Part shown: one piece after another, positions 1-8,015 of the stretch
How the letters are laid out: every line of letters begins with the position of its first letter
How positions within the stretch are numbered: position 1 is the first letter of the stretch
Assembly (NCBI RefSeq): GCF_002232035.1
Contig: NZ_NKXR01000008.1
Span: 41,484-105,483, forward strand
Length of the DNA stretch: 64,000 bases
Reading direction: 5' to 3'
DNA from: Collinsella sp. TF06-26
GTDB lineage: Bacteria > Actinomycetota > Coriobacteriia > Coriobacteriales > Coriobacteriaceae
Position numbers and translations under genes: made by a program
Notes under the pieces: generated by a model
The model's input: the letters and a program-made list of their open reading frames with translations, nothing else
The model's database searches: none
Told to the model about the DNA's origin: nothing

Positions 1-578
1 TGCGTTGCCTTGCCGGTATCTATGTGAATATCATTCGCGGTACGCCGGCGTTCCTGCAGATCTACATCGCGTTCTTTGGCCTGCCGCTGGCCGGCGTCAA
101 GGTTGACGACTATGTGCTGGGCGTCATCGTCATGGCCATGAACTCGTCCGCCTACCTGTGCGAGATCTTCCGTGCCGGTATTCAGTCGATCCCCAAGGGC
201 CAGAACGAGGCTGCGCGCTCGCTGGGCATGAACGCCTTCCAGACACTGCTCTACGTTATGATTCCGCAGACGTTCCGCAATGTCCTGCCAACGTTGACCA
301 GTGAGTTCATCCTGCTTTACAAGGATACGTCGCTGCTCGCGGCCGTGGGCGTGGTCGAGATCGTCATGAACGCCCGCACCATCGTGGCCACGACGGGCTC
401 TATTACACCGTACGTGGTTGCCGCCCTGTTCTATCTGGTCATCACCCTGCCGCTCGCTCGCTTGGTGAGCGGCCTTGAGGCGAGGCTTTTGGGCACGGCC
501 GAAACTAAGAAGAAGCGTCCCGCCAAGAGCGCCGGACAGGTCGTCGCGACGCCCGCCGATCACATCGCCGGTCTGTAA
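1..578 (+). CDS. Polar amino-acid ABC transporter permease, 5'-truncated by window edge
   Basis: This is the C-terminal ~190 residues of a HisM/GlnP-type inner-membrane permease. The reading frame is open to the left edge, so the true start lies outside the window. The family signature IRGTP is visible near the beginning. The EAA loop that docks on the ATPase (EAARSLGM, then a conserved IPQTFR stretch) follows, with hydrophobic spans before and after it. The last ~25 residues are a charged cytoplasmic tail. It ends 12 bp before the ATPase gene, so the two form one operon for uptake of a polar amino acid. The substrate cannot be read from the sequence, and the solute-binding protein is presumably upstream of the window. 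Confidence 0.93.
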   Translation, partial: RCLAGIYVNIIRGTPAFLQIYIAFFGLPLAGVKVDDYVLGVIVMAMNSSAYLCEIFRAGIQSIPKGQNEAARSLGMNAFQTLLYVMIPQTFRNVLPTLTSEFILLYKDTSLLAAVGVVEIVMNARTIVATTGSITPYVVAALFYLVITLPLARLVSGLEARLLGTAETKKKRPAKSAGQVVATPADHIAGL

Positions 579-590
579 GGAGGTCCTATC

Positions 591-1343
591 ATGAGCGAAA
601 CCAATAACTCGAACGAGGTCGTCGTCAGCATCAAGAACCTCCAGAAGGCCTTTGGCGATAACGTGGTCCTGCGCGATATCGATCTGGATGTGCACAAGGG
701 CGAGGTTGTCGTAGTTCTGGGTCCCTCGGGCTCGGGTAAGTCGACGATGCTTCGCTGCATCAACCGTCTTGAGCATCCCACGAGTGGCTCGATTGTCGTT
801 GAGGGTGTGGACGTGTGCGCCAAGGGCGTCGATCTTAACAAGGTGCGCACGCATCTGGGTATGGTGTTCCAGCAGTTCAATTTGTTCCCGCACCTCTCAG
901 TCAAAAAGAACGTCATGCTCGCGCAGCAGAAGGTGCTCAAGCGCAGCAAGGAAGAGGCCGAGAAAATTGCCGTCGAGGAGCTGACCAAGGTCGGTCTTGC
1001 CGAGCGTATCGACTTTATGCCGAGCCAGCTCTCGGGCGGTCAGCAGCAGCGCGTTGCCATCGCCCGCGCCCTGTCGATGAACCCGCACGTCATGCTCTTT
1101 GACGAGGCCACCTCGGCGCTCGACCCCGAGCTCGTGCGCGACGTCCTGGGTGTCATGCGCGACCTGGCACGCGACGGCATGACCATGATCGTCGTGACGC
1201 ACGAGATGGGCTTTGCCCGCGATGTCGCCGACCGCGTCGTCTTTATGGACGGCGGCGTCATTGTGGAAGAGGGTACGCCGAGCGAGGTCTTCGACCACCC
1301 CAAGAGCGAGCGCACCAAGGCGTTCTTGGGAAATATCTCGTAG
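591..1343 (+). CDS. Polar amino-acid ABC transporter ATP-binding protein (GlnQ-like)
   Basis: This 250-residue cytoplasmic ATPase energises the upstream permease. Walker A is GPSGSGKST (about residue 45), the Q-loop is [11 protein letters not shown], the signature is [15 protein letters not shown], and Walker B is [14 protein letters not shown] followed by the switch histidine in VVTHEMGF. Length and motifs are typical of the GlnQ/HisP group. The ATG is preceded by AAGGAGG with good spacing. It closes the operon and is followed by a perfect 20-bp palindromic terminator. No substrate assignment is possible from the ATPase alone. Confidence 0.95.
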   Translation: MSETNNSNEVVVSIKNLQKAFGDNVVLRDIDLDVHKGEVVVVLGPSGSGKSTMLRCINRLEHPTSGSIVVEGVDVCAKGVDLNKVRTHLGMVFQQFNLFPHLSVKKNVMLAQQKVLKRSKEEAEKIAVEELTKVGLAERIDFMPSQLSGGQQQRVAIARALSMNPHVMLFDEATSALDPELVRDVLGVMRDLARDGMTMIVVTHEMGFARDVADRVVFMDGGVIVEEGTPSEVFDHPKSERTKAFLGNIS

Positions 1344-1364
1344 CCGGTTGATGTAACTGCCGTT

Positions 1365-1410
1365 ACAAAAGAGCGGGGGCTGGACTTGAATCCAGCCCCC
1401 GCTCTTTTGT
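1365..1410. terminator. Perfect bidirectional terminator between convergent genes
   Basis: Two 20-nt arms (1365-1384 and 1391-1410) are exactly complementary around a 6-nt loop. Each arm starts or ends in ACAAAA/TTTTGT, so U-rich ends exist in both directions. It serves the ABC operon on the plus strand and the flavodoxin operon on the minus strand. Confidence 0.88.
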
Positions 1411-1459
1411 AGGGATGGGGATGCGCTGTGATACAGGCTCTTTTGGAGGCCTGGTTTCG

Positions 1460-1879
1460 TTACGCGAGCTCGGCTCCGAGGGCCTTGCAGGCCACCTCGC
1501 CCTCATCGTCGGGCGCATCGTAGCAAATGACGGAGTCCACGACGTTGACGCCGGCCTCGTCGGCGTCGGCCTTCCAGTTGTCCATCCACTCGCCCTCGGC
1601 CCACGAATAGGAGCCAAAGAGGACGACCTTCTTGTCGCCGAGGGTCTCCTTGACCTCGTCCCACATAGGCTGAAACTCGTCATACTCAAGCTCCTCGGAG
1701 CCCATGGCGGGGCAGCCGAAGGCGAAGGCATCATATTCGGCGGCCTTGTCGGCAGAGAAGTCGGCGCAGGGGATGACCTCAGTCTCGGCACCCGCGGACG
1801 TGGCGCCTTCGGCGACGAGGTTTGCCATGGCCTCGGTGTTGCCCGTGCCGCTCCAGTAGACGACGGCGATCTTGCTCAT
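1460..1879 (-). CDS. Short-chain flavodoxin
   Basis: This 139-residue FMN-binding electron carrier has the phosphate-binding loop near the N-terminus (YWSGTGNTEAMA, residues ~8-19). Aromatic/acidic loops around SYSWAEGEW would cap the isoalloxazine ring. Length matches short-chain flavodoxins. It lies 46 bp downstream of a DUF3793 gene on the same strand. A flavodoxin next to DUF3793 is a recurrent arrangement in anaerobic Firmicutes and Actinobacteria, which suggests a shared redox role. An AAAGGA-type SD precedes the ATG. The electron donor and acceptor are unknown. Confidence 0.92.
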   Translation of the reverse strand: MSKIAVVYWSGTGNTEAMANLVAEGATSAGAETEVIPCADFSADKAAEYDAFAFGCPAMGSEELEYDEFQPMWDEVKETLGDKKVVLFGSYSWAEGEWMDNWKADADEAGVNVVDSVICYDAPDDEGEVACKALGAELA

Positions 1880-1925
1880 GTTGAGTCCTTTCAGTTGTGC
1901 GGCAGGTTGCCGCGGCTTCTATGTT

Positions 1926-2630
1926 CTATCGGGTTGCCTGGGCAAGTTGCGCCAAGCTGCAGCCCTGCTGATAGACAAAGGTGAGGTATTGAGTGCAAGC
2001 GCGGTAGGCGTCAAACATCGCAAGCGCTTGCTCGACATTCGTGTAGACCTTCCAAGCTCCAAAGACCTTGTAGTTCTCGCCGCGCTGGACGATAAACTCG
2101 TGCACGTCGTCGTAGGGATATCCAAGGAAGTAGCCTATTTCGTGCGGAAACTCGCAGGTGCAGTCGTTGCTGCAGCTAGCTTGCTGGGGTAGTGCGCATC
2201 GAGTCTGGCTACAAGCGCATTCCGCGACGTTATTGCTCGCGAGCGTGATGCGTGATGCCAAATGCACAAGGCATGTCGAAAGGTCTCTCGTGTCGTAGCC
2301 TTCCGAGGCGAGCGCTGTTTGGGCGCGAGGGTCTGCGAAATAGGTGGCGAGGCTTTTGGCTCGGTACACGTACACGAGTGCTCCGCAGGGCCGCCAGACC
2401 AAAACACTCAGGTGGATGCCGAGCGGGTCAAGCTCGCGATTGCACTGGGCGATAACGTTGAGCAGGCGTGCTCGACGTTCTGCGATGGTTTCGGTTGTGG
2501 TCGAGCCGTTCCCGTGGGCGTAGGTGCCTGGATAGGTAAAGAGCGATGCCGGCTTGATGCCCGCGAGCGTGGGAGAGCAGTTGCGCACGACCGCTGCCTG
2601 AAACGTTGGGATATCTATGGTTCGAGTCAC
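1926..2630 (-). CDS. DUF3793 family protein
   Basis: This 234-residue soluble protein starts at GTG, with AAGGAG four bases upstream. The C-terminal half carries the DUF3793 hallmarks: FPHEIGYFLGYP, a DV.EFI helix, then a KVFGAWKVY strand and a region with FDAYRACTQYL. Several cysteines (a CACSQTRC segment and a CSNDCTCEF segment, residues ~137-160) are packed into an insertion and could bind metal, which is inference only. No catalytic function is established for the family. It is co-transcribed with the flavodoxin downstream. Confidence 0.8.
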   Translation of the reverse strand: MTRTIDIPTFQAAVVRNCSPTLAGIKPASLFTYPGTYAHGNGSTTTETIAERRARLLNVIAQCNRELDPLGIHLSVLVWRPCGALVYVYRAKSLATYFADPRAQTALASEGYDTRDLSTCLVHLASRITLASNNVAECACSQTRCALPQQASCSNDCTCEFPHEIGYFLGYPYDDVHEFIVQRGENYKVFGAWKVYTNVEQALAMFDAYRACTQYLTFVYQQGCSLAQLAQATR

Positions 2631-2758
2631 GGCGCTCCTTACGGATCTAAACTGTTAGCCTAGGAAAACTTATACACGAAAGTAAGCCATGGTCAACAAA
2701 AAAGTTTGAAGAGGGAAACTAATTGACCGAACAGACATGATTTTGGGTTAAGATGGGG

Positions 2759-2775
2759 ACACCCCATGGGGGTAT
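2759..2775. promoter_or_regulatory. CsoR/FrmR-like operator palindrome
   Basis: The sequence ACACCCCATGGGGGTAT is a C-tract/G-tract dyad resembling the TACCCC...GGGGTA operators of CsoR-family copper repressors. It sits 30 bp before the start of a heavy-metal-associated domain gene. A weak TTGACC (2723-2728) and TAAGAT (2749-2754) lie just upstream with a long 20-bp spacer. No CsoR gene is in the window, so the regulator would act in trans. Confidence 0.5.
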
Positions 2776-2804
2776 CTAGATAGTGCTACTTGAAAGGGGA
2801 GCGC

Positions 2805-3188
2805 ATGAGTGACTTGCTCAACCCTGCGAATCTCATCGTGCTGGCCGTCATTGCCGTCGGCATGTTTTTTGGACTGCGTCGCATTGCCGCTTCGACACAC
2901 GGGAAGAGTTGTTGCAGCGATGGTGCGAGCGGCAAGAAGGCCAAAAAGGTTGTTGTGGTGGATACCGATGCGTCACACTATCCCTATAGCGATGAGCTGC
3001 TCATCGGCGGCATGAGCTGTGAAGGCTGCGCTCAGAATGTAGCCAATGCCCTCAATGCGCTGGATGGTGTGTGGGCTACGGTAACGTACGCGGACCACAC
3101 AGCGCGTGTGCGCTCCAAGCGGCCGATCAATCGCGGTGTCCTTGAGACTGCCGTGAGAGATGCGGGTTACTACGTCATGACGCTGTAA
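2805..3188 (+). CDS. Membrane-anchored heavy-metal-associated (HMA) domain protein
   Basis: This 127-residue protein has one N-terminal transmembrane helix (residues ~5-23), then a Cys-containing KSCCSD segment, a Lys-rich linker, and a C-terminal HMA/ferredoxin-like domain with the metal-binding motif GGMSCEGC (CxxC). The ATG at 2805 is used because GGGGAG lies 4 nt upstream. A TTG further upstream has no better SD. Free-standing HMA domains act as copper or other soft-metal chaperones. The CsoR-like palindrome upstream supports copper, but the metal identity is inferred. There is no P-type ATPase partner in the window. Confidence 0.82.
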   Translation: MSDLLNPANLIVLAVIAVGMFFGLRRIAASTHGKSCCSDGASGKKAKKVVVVDTDASHYPYSDELLIGGMSCEGCAQNVANALNALDGVWATVTYADHTARVRSKRPINRGVLETAVRDAGYYVMTL

Positions 3189-3214
3189 GCGTCGCTCTGG
3201 GTGCGCTTCCTTGG

Positions 3215-3640
3215 CTAGGCTCGTCCGCGCAGCTCGATGTCTTGGATGTCGTCGAAGTCGATGGCGATGTCTCGGAGCTTGAGGAGCTTGAAGGCGGGGA
3301 GCGCCTCGTCGAGGATGCCGGTGCGGCTGCGATAGCCGTATGTATCGTAATAGGTGACACGAACCAAGTCGCCACGTTTGAGACCCTCGAGTTTTTTAGA
3401 GAGCACGAGGGCTTTTTCTTCCGTGAGCTCACGTTTTGGCTCGACGGTGATTTCCTGCTTGCGCACGAGTTCGTAGTATCCCGTGAGGGCGGCAAAGGGC
3501 ATAAACTGCGCGGCACGGCCGGCACGGACGGCGCCGTTGGCGGTGAGCTTGGGGTCGGCGGATCGACGTCTTCCCTCGGGGTCCGCTAGACGTTCAAAAG
3601 GCGTCGGTGGCCGCATCGGCTGTTGTTGGGACTTAGGCAC
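3215..3640 (-). CDS. yolD: YolD-like protein
   Basis: This 141-residue YolD-family protein has the family core RAAQFMPFAALTGYYE at residues ~41-56, and a C-terminal half with small beta-strand segments. It starts at GTG with AGGAGG six bases upstream, and overlaps the end of the Y-family polymerase gene by 8 bp, so translation is coupled. YolD proteins are regularly encoded next to UvrX/YqjW-type error-prone polymerases. Their biochemical role is not settled. It is likely LexA-controlled together with the polymerase from the boxes near 5.17 kb. Confidence 0.85.
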   Translation of the reverse strand: MPKSQQQPMRPPTPFERLADPEGRRRSADPKLTANGAVRAGRAAQFMPFAALTGYYELVRKQEITVEPKRELTEEKALVLSKKLEGLKRGDLVRVTYYDTYGYRSRTGILDEALPAFKLLKLRDIAIDFDDIQDIELRGRA

Positions 3641-5138
3641 GATGTCCTCCTACCTGATCGTTGCGTTCGCGCGCGGTGGCGCCGGCGGTAAAGCTTAATC
3701 CCTTGACGAGCGCGTTCTTGCCGTACTTGTCTTTCACGGCCAGGACGGCGCGCGCCAGGTCGCGCTCGCGCTCATCGGCCTCGATATCGCTGAACAGATC
3801 GATGGTGGCAAATTCCTCGGGCATGAGGTTGCCAAATCCCAGGTTGATGCGCTTGACCGGTCGTTTGGGATCGACGGTCTGCGCCCAGAGCTCATCGAAA
3901 TAGCCCATGATTTTCTTAAACGAATTAGTGCGCTCGGGCAGCTTTCGCGAGGCGTTGGAGTGCGCAAAGAGTGCGGCATAGCCACCACGCGGTTTGCCGC
4001 CATGCTCTCCCACAAAGATGCCATCGATTGCCTGCGCTTCGCGCACCAGGCGACGCCTTTCGTCATCGCGCTGGACGGGCTTGGGAGCACGGGGCGCGAG
4101 CTCGGAGCCGTCGGTCGCTGCGGGTTCGATGCCCGAGGTACTCGAGCGCAGGTGTCCGCAGCCGTCTATATACTGCGCCGTGCCGCTGGCGTTGAGCCGG
4201 CGTATGTCGGCGCGCTCGCTTGCATAGCCCACAAAGAGCGAGATGCTGTCGCACACCACGTGCTTGTCGATCAAATCCAGCACGGCGGCATCGACCATTT
4301 CGCGCAAGACGGTGTAGGCCTGCTCGTAGGCATAGCCCTTCGAGAGCACCTGCCCCGTGGTGGTCGAGGTCGCTTGCGGGCGATAGGCTTGGATATCGGC
4401 GATGGTCGTTGGCTCGCGCCCAAAGGCGTGGTCGATAAGATATTCGGCATTGACGCCGAGCTCATCGTAAAGCAGGTTTTCGTCGAGCGCGGCGACGCCC
4501 ATCAGATCGTAGACGCCGTACTTTTCGAGGCGGGCTGCCACGCCGGGGCCGATGCCCCAGATATCGGTAATGGGACGATGAGGCCAGATCTCCTTGCGAA
4601 AGGTCTCGTCGTCGAGTATGCCGATGCGGCTGGGTACGTGCTTGGCGGTAATGTCGAGCGCTACCTTGGCCTGGAATAGGTTGGGGCCGATGCCGACCGT
4701 CGCCGTGATGCCGGTGCGCCCCAAGACCTCGTCGCGCAACATGCAGGCGAACCCTTCGGCATCGGTGTGATAAAGGTCCAGATAGGGCGTCACGTCGATA
4801 AAGCACTCATCGATGGAGTAGACGTGCACGTCCTGGGGGCTGACGTATTCCAGATAGATACCGTAGATTTTCGCCGACACCTCCATGTAATGCTGCATGC
4901 GCGGTACGGCCGTGATGTAGTCGATGCCATCGGGAATTTCGAACAGACGGCAGCGGTTGTGTATCCCGAGGTCCTTCATAGCCTGTGTGATGGCGAGGCA
5001 GATGGTCGTGCGCCCGCGCGATTCGTCGGCAACGACCAGGTTGGTGGTGAGCGGATCGAGCCCACGATCGACGCACTCGACGCTGGCATAAAACGTCTTG
5101 AGGTCGATGCAGATATAGGTGTGACGCTCGTGCCCCAC
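3633..5138 (-). CDS. Y-family (error-prone) DNA polymerase, UvrX/DinB-like
   Basis: This is a translesion polymerase of about 500 residues. The first catalytic block is IDLKTFYASVEC (metal-ligand Asp, steric-gate region) and the second is SIDECFIDVT, containing the DE pair. A helix-hairpin-helix region follows (PITDIWGIGPGVAARL), and the little-finger domain is toward the C-terminus. The start is uncertain. GTG at 5138 has GGAGGA only 3 nt upstream. ATGs at 5150 and 5159 have no SD, and 5159 lies inside a LexA-type box, so 5138 is preferred. It overlaps yolD by 8 bp. Two LexA-like palindromes immediately upstream indicate SOS induction. Confidence 0.88.
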   Translation of the reverse strand: MGHERHTYICIDLKTFYASVECVDRGLDPLTTNLVVADESRGRTTICLAITQAMKDLGIHNRCRLFEIPDGIDYITAVPRMQHYMEVSAKIYGIYLEYVSPQDVHVYSIDECFIDVTPYLDLYHTDAEGFACMLRDEVLGRTGITATVGIGPNLFQAKVALDITAKHVPSRIGILDDETFRKEIWPHRPITDIWGIGPGVAARLEKYGVYDLMGVAALDENLLYDELGVNAEYLIDHAFGREPTTIADIQAYRPQATSTTTGQVLSKGYAYEQAYTVLREMVDAAVLDLIDKHVVCDSISLFVGYASERADIRRLNASGTAQYIDGCGHLRSSTSGIEPAATDGSELAPRAPKPVQRDDERRRLVREAQAIDGIFVGEHGGKPRGGYAALFAHSNASRKLPERTNSFKKIMGYFDELWAQTVDPKRPVKRINLGFGNLMPEEFATIDLFSDIEADERERDLARAVLAVKDKYGKNALVKGLSFTAGATARERNDQVGGHRA

Positions 5139-5150
5139 GCGTCCTCCCAT

Positions 5151-5182
5151 CAAACACATGTTCTTATCGAATACCTGTTCGA
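5151..5182 (-). promoter_or_regulatory. Tandem LexA/SOS boxes upstream of the Y-family polymerase
   Basis: On the minus strand the palindrome TCGAACAGGTATTCGA (5167-5182) matches the actinobacterial SOS consensus TCGAAC-N4-GTTCGA at all but one position. A second, weaker site, AAGAACATGTGTTTGA (5149-5164), lies immediately downstream. A third degenerate copy of CGAGCAGGTATT lies at about 5184-5195. The position just upstream of the polymerase start fits LexA repression. Confidence 0.72.
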
Positions 5183-5309
5183 TAATACCTGCTCGACCGG
5201 ACACCGTCAAAACCTGCCCCTTTTTGGCAGGTATGGTCGTGCGGCTGCATCGGGTTTTTAACGCAGCCCTAAAGAGTGCGTAACAGCTCGGAAAAGCTCG
5301 CTTCGTAGC

Positions 5310-5885
5310 ATGAGCCTAATGAACGATACCGCCTATACGCACGGAAGGGTTGTGGGAAAGATGGTCAATTATGGGTTTGGTATGCCGACGCGCCTTGTTG
5401 CGGATGGAGATGTGGCTCGCTGGTGCGGGCGATTGGTCGCTCACTACGGTGGCACCAAGGCGCTGGTTGTACTGGGCGGTGACAAGCATACGCGCGATGA
5501 GCTCGTCTCGGCAGCACTCGGCTCGCTTGATCGAGCTCTGCTCGAACGCGTGCTTTTTCGCTGCGGCTCGGTTGAAGGCGACGGGGGAGACGAGCTGATC
5601 GACGAGGCCGTGGCCCTGGCGACCGATGAGGGCGTGGACTTTGTCCTGGCGATCGGCGATGCCGATACGGCGGGCTTTGCGCGCGAACTCGCTCGTCGCA
5701 TGGCCGTACTCGATGCCGGCGAAGACGGTTTTGCCCCTTATGGATGTATCGTCTCGGAGGGCAAAGTGCCTGCCGTCGTGGGGGCCGGCGAGGTTCCCGT
5801 TTTTGCCATCATCGCGCCCGAACTGCTGGAGGGCATCGGGTCTCCTCTGCGTGAGTTGCTCGGTAGCGTCTGCGCTGCGGCCTAA
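5310..5885 (+). CDS. Truncated, degenerate iron-containing alcohol dehydrogenase-like protein
   Basis: This 191-residue protein resembles only the N-terminal nucleotide-binding half of Fe-ADH/butanol dehydrogenase proteins. NYGFGMPTRL at ~20-29 matches the FxFGxPTRI start. KALVVLGGDKH matches the usual LVVYGGGS strand, and VDFVLAIGDADTAGFA stands where DxVLAVGGGSxxD is expected. The GGGS dinucleotide loop is lost and the iron-ligand C-terminal domain (Asp/His residues) is absent, so dehydrogenase activity is unlikely. ATG 5361 (residue 18) is a possible alternative start. It may be a relic under decay or a repurposed Rossmann protein. The family assignment is tentative. Confidence 0.55.
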   Translation: MSLMNDTAYTHGRVVGKMVNYGFGMPTRLVADGDVARWCGRLVAHYGGTKALVVLGGDKHTRDELVSAALGSLDRALLERVLFRCGSVEGDGGDELIDEAVALATDEGVDFVLAIGDADTAGFARELARRMAVLDAGEDGFAPYGCIVSEGKVPAVVGAGEVPVFAIIAPELLEGIGSPLRELLGSVCAAA

Positions 5886-5897
5886 TATTTGGCATAA

Positions 5898-5957
5898 AGG
5901 GATAGGTTATTTTTGATTGGTAAAGCGTTTGACCTGCCAAATTAAACCTGTCCCTTT
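5898..5957. repeat. Imperfect palindrome with AACCTGTCCC core
   Basis: AAAGGGATAGGTT (5898-5910) pairs with AACCTGTCCCTTT (5945-5957), with one mismatch, around a 34-nt loop that contains TTGACCTGCC. The right half closely resembles the reverse complement of sequence at 37.09-37.13 kb, so this is one copy of a dispersed intergenic family. It may also terminate the upstream gene. Confidence 0.6.
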
Positions 5958-6084
5958 TTGGTCGGTTGCCGTTTGGGGGCCGATTGGCAACGCTCGCTGA
6001 TTATAGTCTTGACCTGCGCTAGAATAGTGGCATCTGAATGTCCGGGCGCATGGAGGCGTGCGCCCGTATGCTGAGGAGGACTCT

Positions 6085-7779
6085 ATGGCAACTGTTGCCG
6101 CACCTATCGATGCTACGTCGACTGCCGCTTGGAAGGCGCTCGAGGCCCATCAGGAGAAGCTCGAGGCCGAGGGTATCGACCTCAAGGCCTGGTTCGCCGC
6201 CGATGCCGAGCGCGTGAACAAGCTGAGCTTTGACGCCGGTGACCTGCACTTCGACCTGTCCAAGAACCTGGTGACTGATGAGACCGTCAAGCTGCTGTGC
6301 GATCTTGCCCGCGAGGTGAAGCTCGAGGAGCGCCGCGACGCCATGTTCTCCGGCGAGCACATCAACACCACCGAGGACCGCGCCGTCCTGCACACCGCGC
6401 TTCGCCGCCCGGCAACCGAGAAGGGCCAGCTCATCGTCGACGGCCAGGATGTCGTCGCCGACGTGCACGAGGTCCTCGACCGCATGTACGCCTTTGCCGA
6501 GCGCGTGCGCTCCGGTGAGTGGAAGGGCGTTACCGGCAAGAAGATCGAGCATCTGGTGTCCATTGGCATCGGCGGCTCCGACCTGGGCCCGGTGATGGCT
6601 TACGAGGCTCTGCGCCCCTATGCCGACGCCGGTATCGACTGCCGCTACATCTCCAACATCGACCCCAACGACCAGGCCGAGAAGCTCAAGGGCCTGGACC
6701 CCGAGACCACGCTCGTGATCATCGTTTCCAAGACCTTCACCACGCTCGAGACCCTCACCAACGCCCGCGAGGTCAAGACCTGGATGCTCGAGCAGCTCAA
6801 GGCTCAGGGCGCCATCGATGGCTCCGATGAGCAGAACGCCGAGGCTGTGGCAAAGCACTTCGTCGCCGTTTCCACCGCACTCGAGAAGGTCGAGGCTTTC
6901 GGTATCGACCCGGCCAACGCCTTTGGTTTCTGGAACTGGGTCGGCGGCCGCTACTCCGTCGACTCCGCCGTGGGCCTGTCGCTGATCGTCGTGCTCGGCC
7001 CCGAGCGTTTCCAGCAGTTCCTTGAGGGCTTCCACGCCATCGACGAGTACTTCTGCAACACCCCGCTCGAGAACAACGCCGTCGCGCTGATGGGTCTGCT
7101 CAACGTCTGGTACGTCAACTTCTTCGGTTCCAAGAGCCACGCCGTGCTGCCGTACTGCCAGTACCTGCATCGTTTCCCGGCCTACCTGCAGCAGCTCACC
7201 ATGGAGTCCAACGGCAAGCATGTCCGCTGGGACGGCAGCGCCGTGACCTCCGACACCGGTGAGATCTTCTGGGGCGAGCCTGGCACCAACGGCCAGCATG
7301 CCTTCTACCAGCTGCTGCACCAGGGCACCGTGGTGGTTCCGGCCGACTTTATCGCCTTCGCCAATACCGCCAACCCCGCAACCGACAGCGGTCAGGATGT
7401 CCACGAGCTGTTCCTGGGCAACTTCCTGGCCCAGACCAAGGCGCTCGCCTTTGGTAAGACGGCCGACGAGGTTCGTGCCGAGGGCACGCCCGAGCAGATC
7501 GTCCCGGCCCGCTGCTTTGAGGGCAACCGTCCGACGACCTCGATCTTCGGCGACACGCTGACCCCGTTCGCACTCGGCGAGCTCATCGCCCTGTACGAGC
7601 ACATCACGTTTGTCGAGGGCACGGTCTGGGGCATCGACTCCTACGACCAGTGGGGCGTCGAGCTGGGCAAGCAGCTTGCCAAGCAGATCACCCCGGCCTT
7701 CCACGACGACGCCGCCAAGGCCGAGCAGGACGCTTCGACCCAGGCGCTCATCGAGTTCTATCGCGCTCATCGCAAGTAG
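6085..7779 (+). CDS. pgi: Glucose-6-phosphate isomerase
   Basis: This 564-residue cytosolic isomerase interconverts glucose 6-phosphate and fructose 6-phosphate in glycolysis. It shows the SIS-fold phosphate-binding stretch [18 protein letters not shown], a second strand [14 protein letters not shown], the PGI signature region around [13 protein letters not shown] with the catalytic Glu/His region, and the C-terminal [14 protein letters not shown] with the conserved lysine. The ATG at 6085 has AGGAGGA 5 nt upstream. A short GC hairpin (GGGCGCA...TGCGCCC, 6046-6066) lies in the 5' leader. It stands as a single gene with its own terminator. Confidence 0.97.
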   Translation: MATVAAPIDATSTAAWKALEAHQEKLEAEGIDLKAWFAADAERVNKLSFDAGDLHFDLSKNLVTDETVKLLCDLAREVKLEERRDAMFSGEHINTTEDRAVLHTALRRPATEKGQLIVDGQDVVADVHEVLDRMYAFAERVRSGEWKGVTGKKIEHLVSIGIGGSDLGPVMAYEALRPYADAGIDCRYISNIDPNDQAEKLKGLDPETTLVIIVSKTFTTLETLTNAREVKTWMLEQLKAQGAIDGSDEQNAEAVAKHFVAVSTALEKVEAFGIDPANAFGFWNWVGGRYSVDSAVGLSLIVVLGPERFQQFLEGFHAIDEYFCNTPLENNAVALMGLLNVWYVNFFGSKSHAVLPYCQYLHRFPAYLQQLTMESNGKHVRWDGSAVTSDTGEIFWGEPGTNGQHAFYQLLHQGTVVVPADFIAFANTANPATDSGQDVHELFLGNFLAQTKALAFGKTADEVRAEGTPEQIVPARCFEGNRPTTSIFGDTLTPFALGELIALYEHITFVEGTVWGIDSYDQWGVELGKQLAKQITPAFHDDAAKAEQDASTQALIEFYRAHRK

Positions 7780-7807
7780 TTTTTACGGCCGAGTTGGCTT
7801 ATGGCTG

Positions 7808-7842
7808 AAAGGGGCCCGTATCCGTTGGGATGCGGGCCCTTT
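7808..7842 (+). terminator. Intrinsic terminator after pgi
   Basis: AAAGGGGCCCGTATCC (7808-7823) pairs with GGGATGCGGGCCCTTT (7827-7842) around a 3-nt loop. It is GC-rich with a short T run. Confidence 0.8.
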
Positions 7843-8015
7843 GCTATTTGGATAGGATGGAATGTATCGGGAGGCGCCTCGACGGGCATCTCAATCGTCG
7901 AAGGCACGCCGTTCATGTTTGGGACAATATGACATTTTTCCCGTTGCAAACAGCGCCGCCGTGGGTGTTCTGTATGATGGCTCAGACAAGGTTGCTCAAT
8001 GACGGGGAGGCATAT

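Noticed and set aside
5136..5159. ATG at 5159 as the polymerase start
   Set aside because: The codon lies inside a LexA-type box and lacks an SD. A downstream start is more likely.
6019..7770. Long open frame antisense to pgi (and similar ones opposite nadE, ettA, the C69 dipeptidase, the D-Asp ligase and glf)
   Set aside because: High-GC codon bias leaves the antisense frame open. None has an SD, family motifs or sensible composition, while the opposite strand encodes a clear enzyme.
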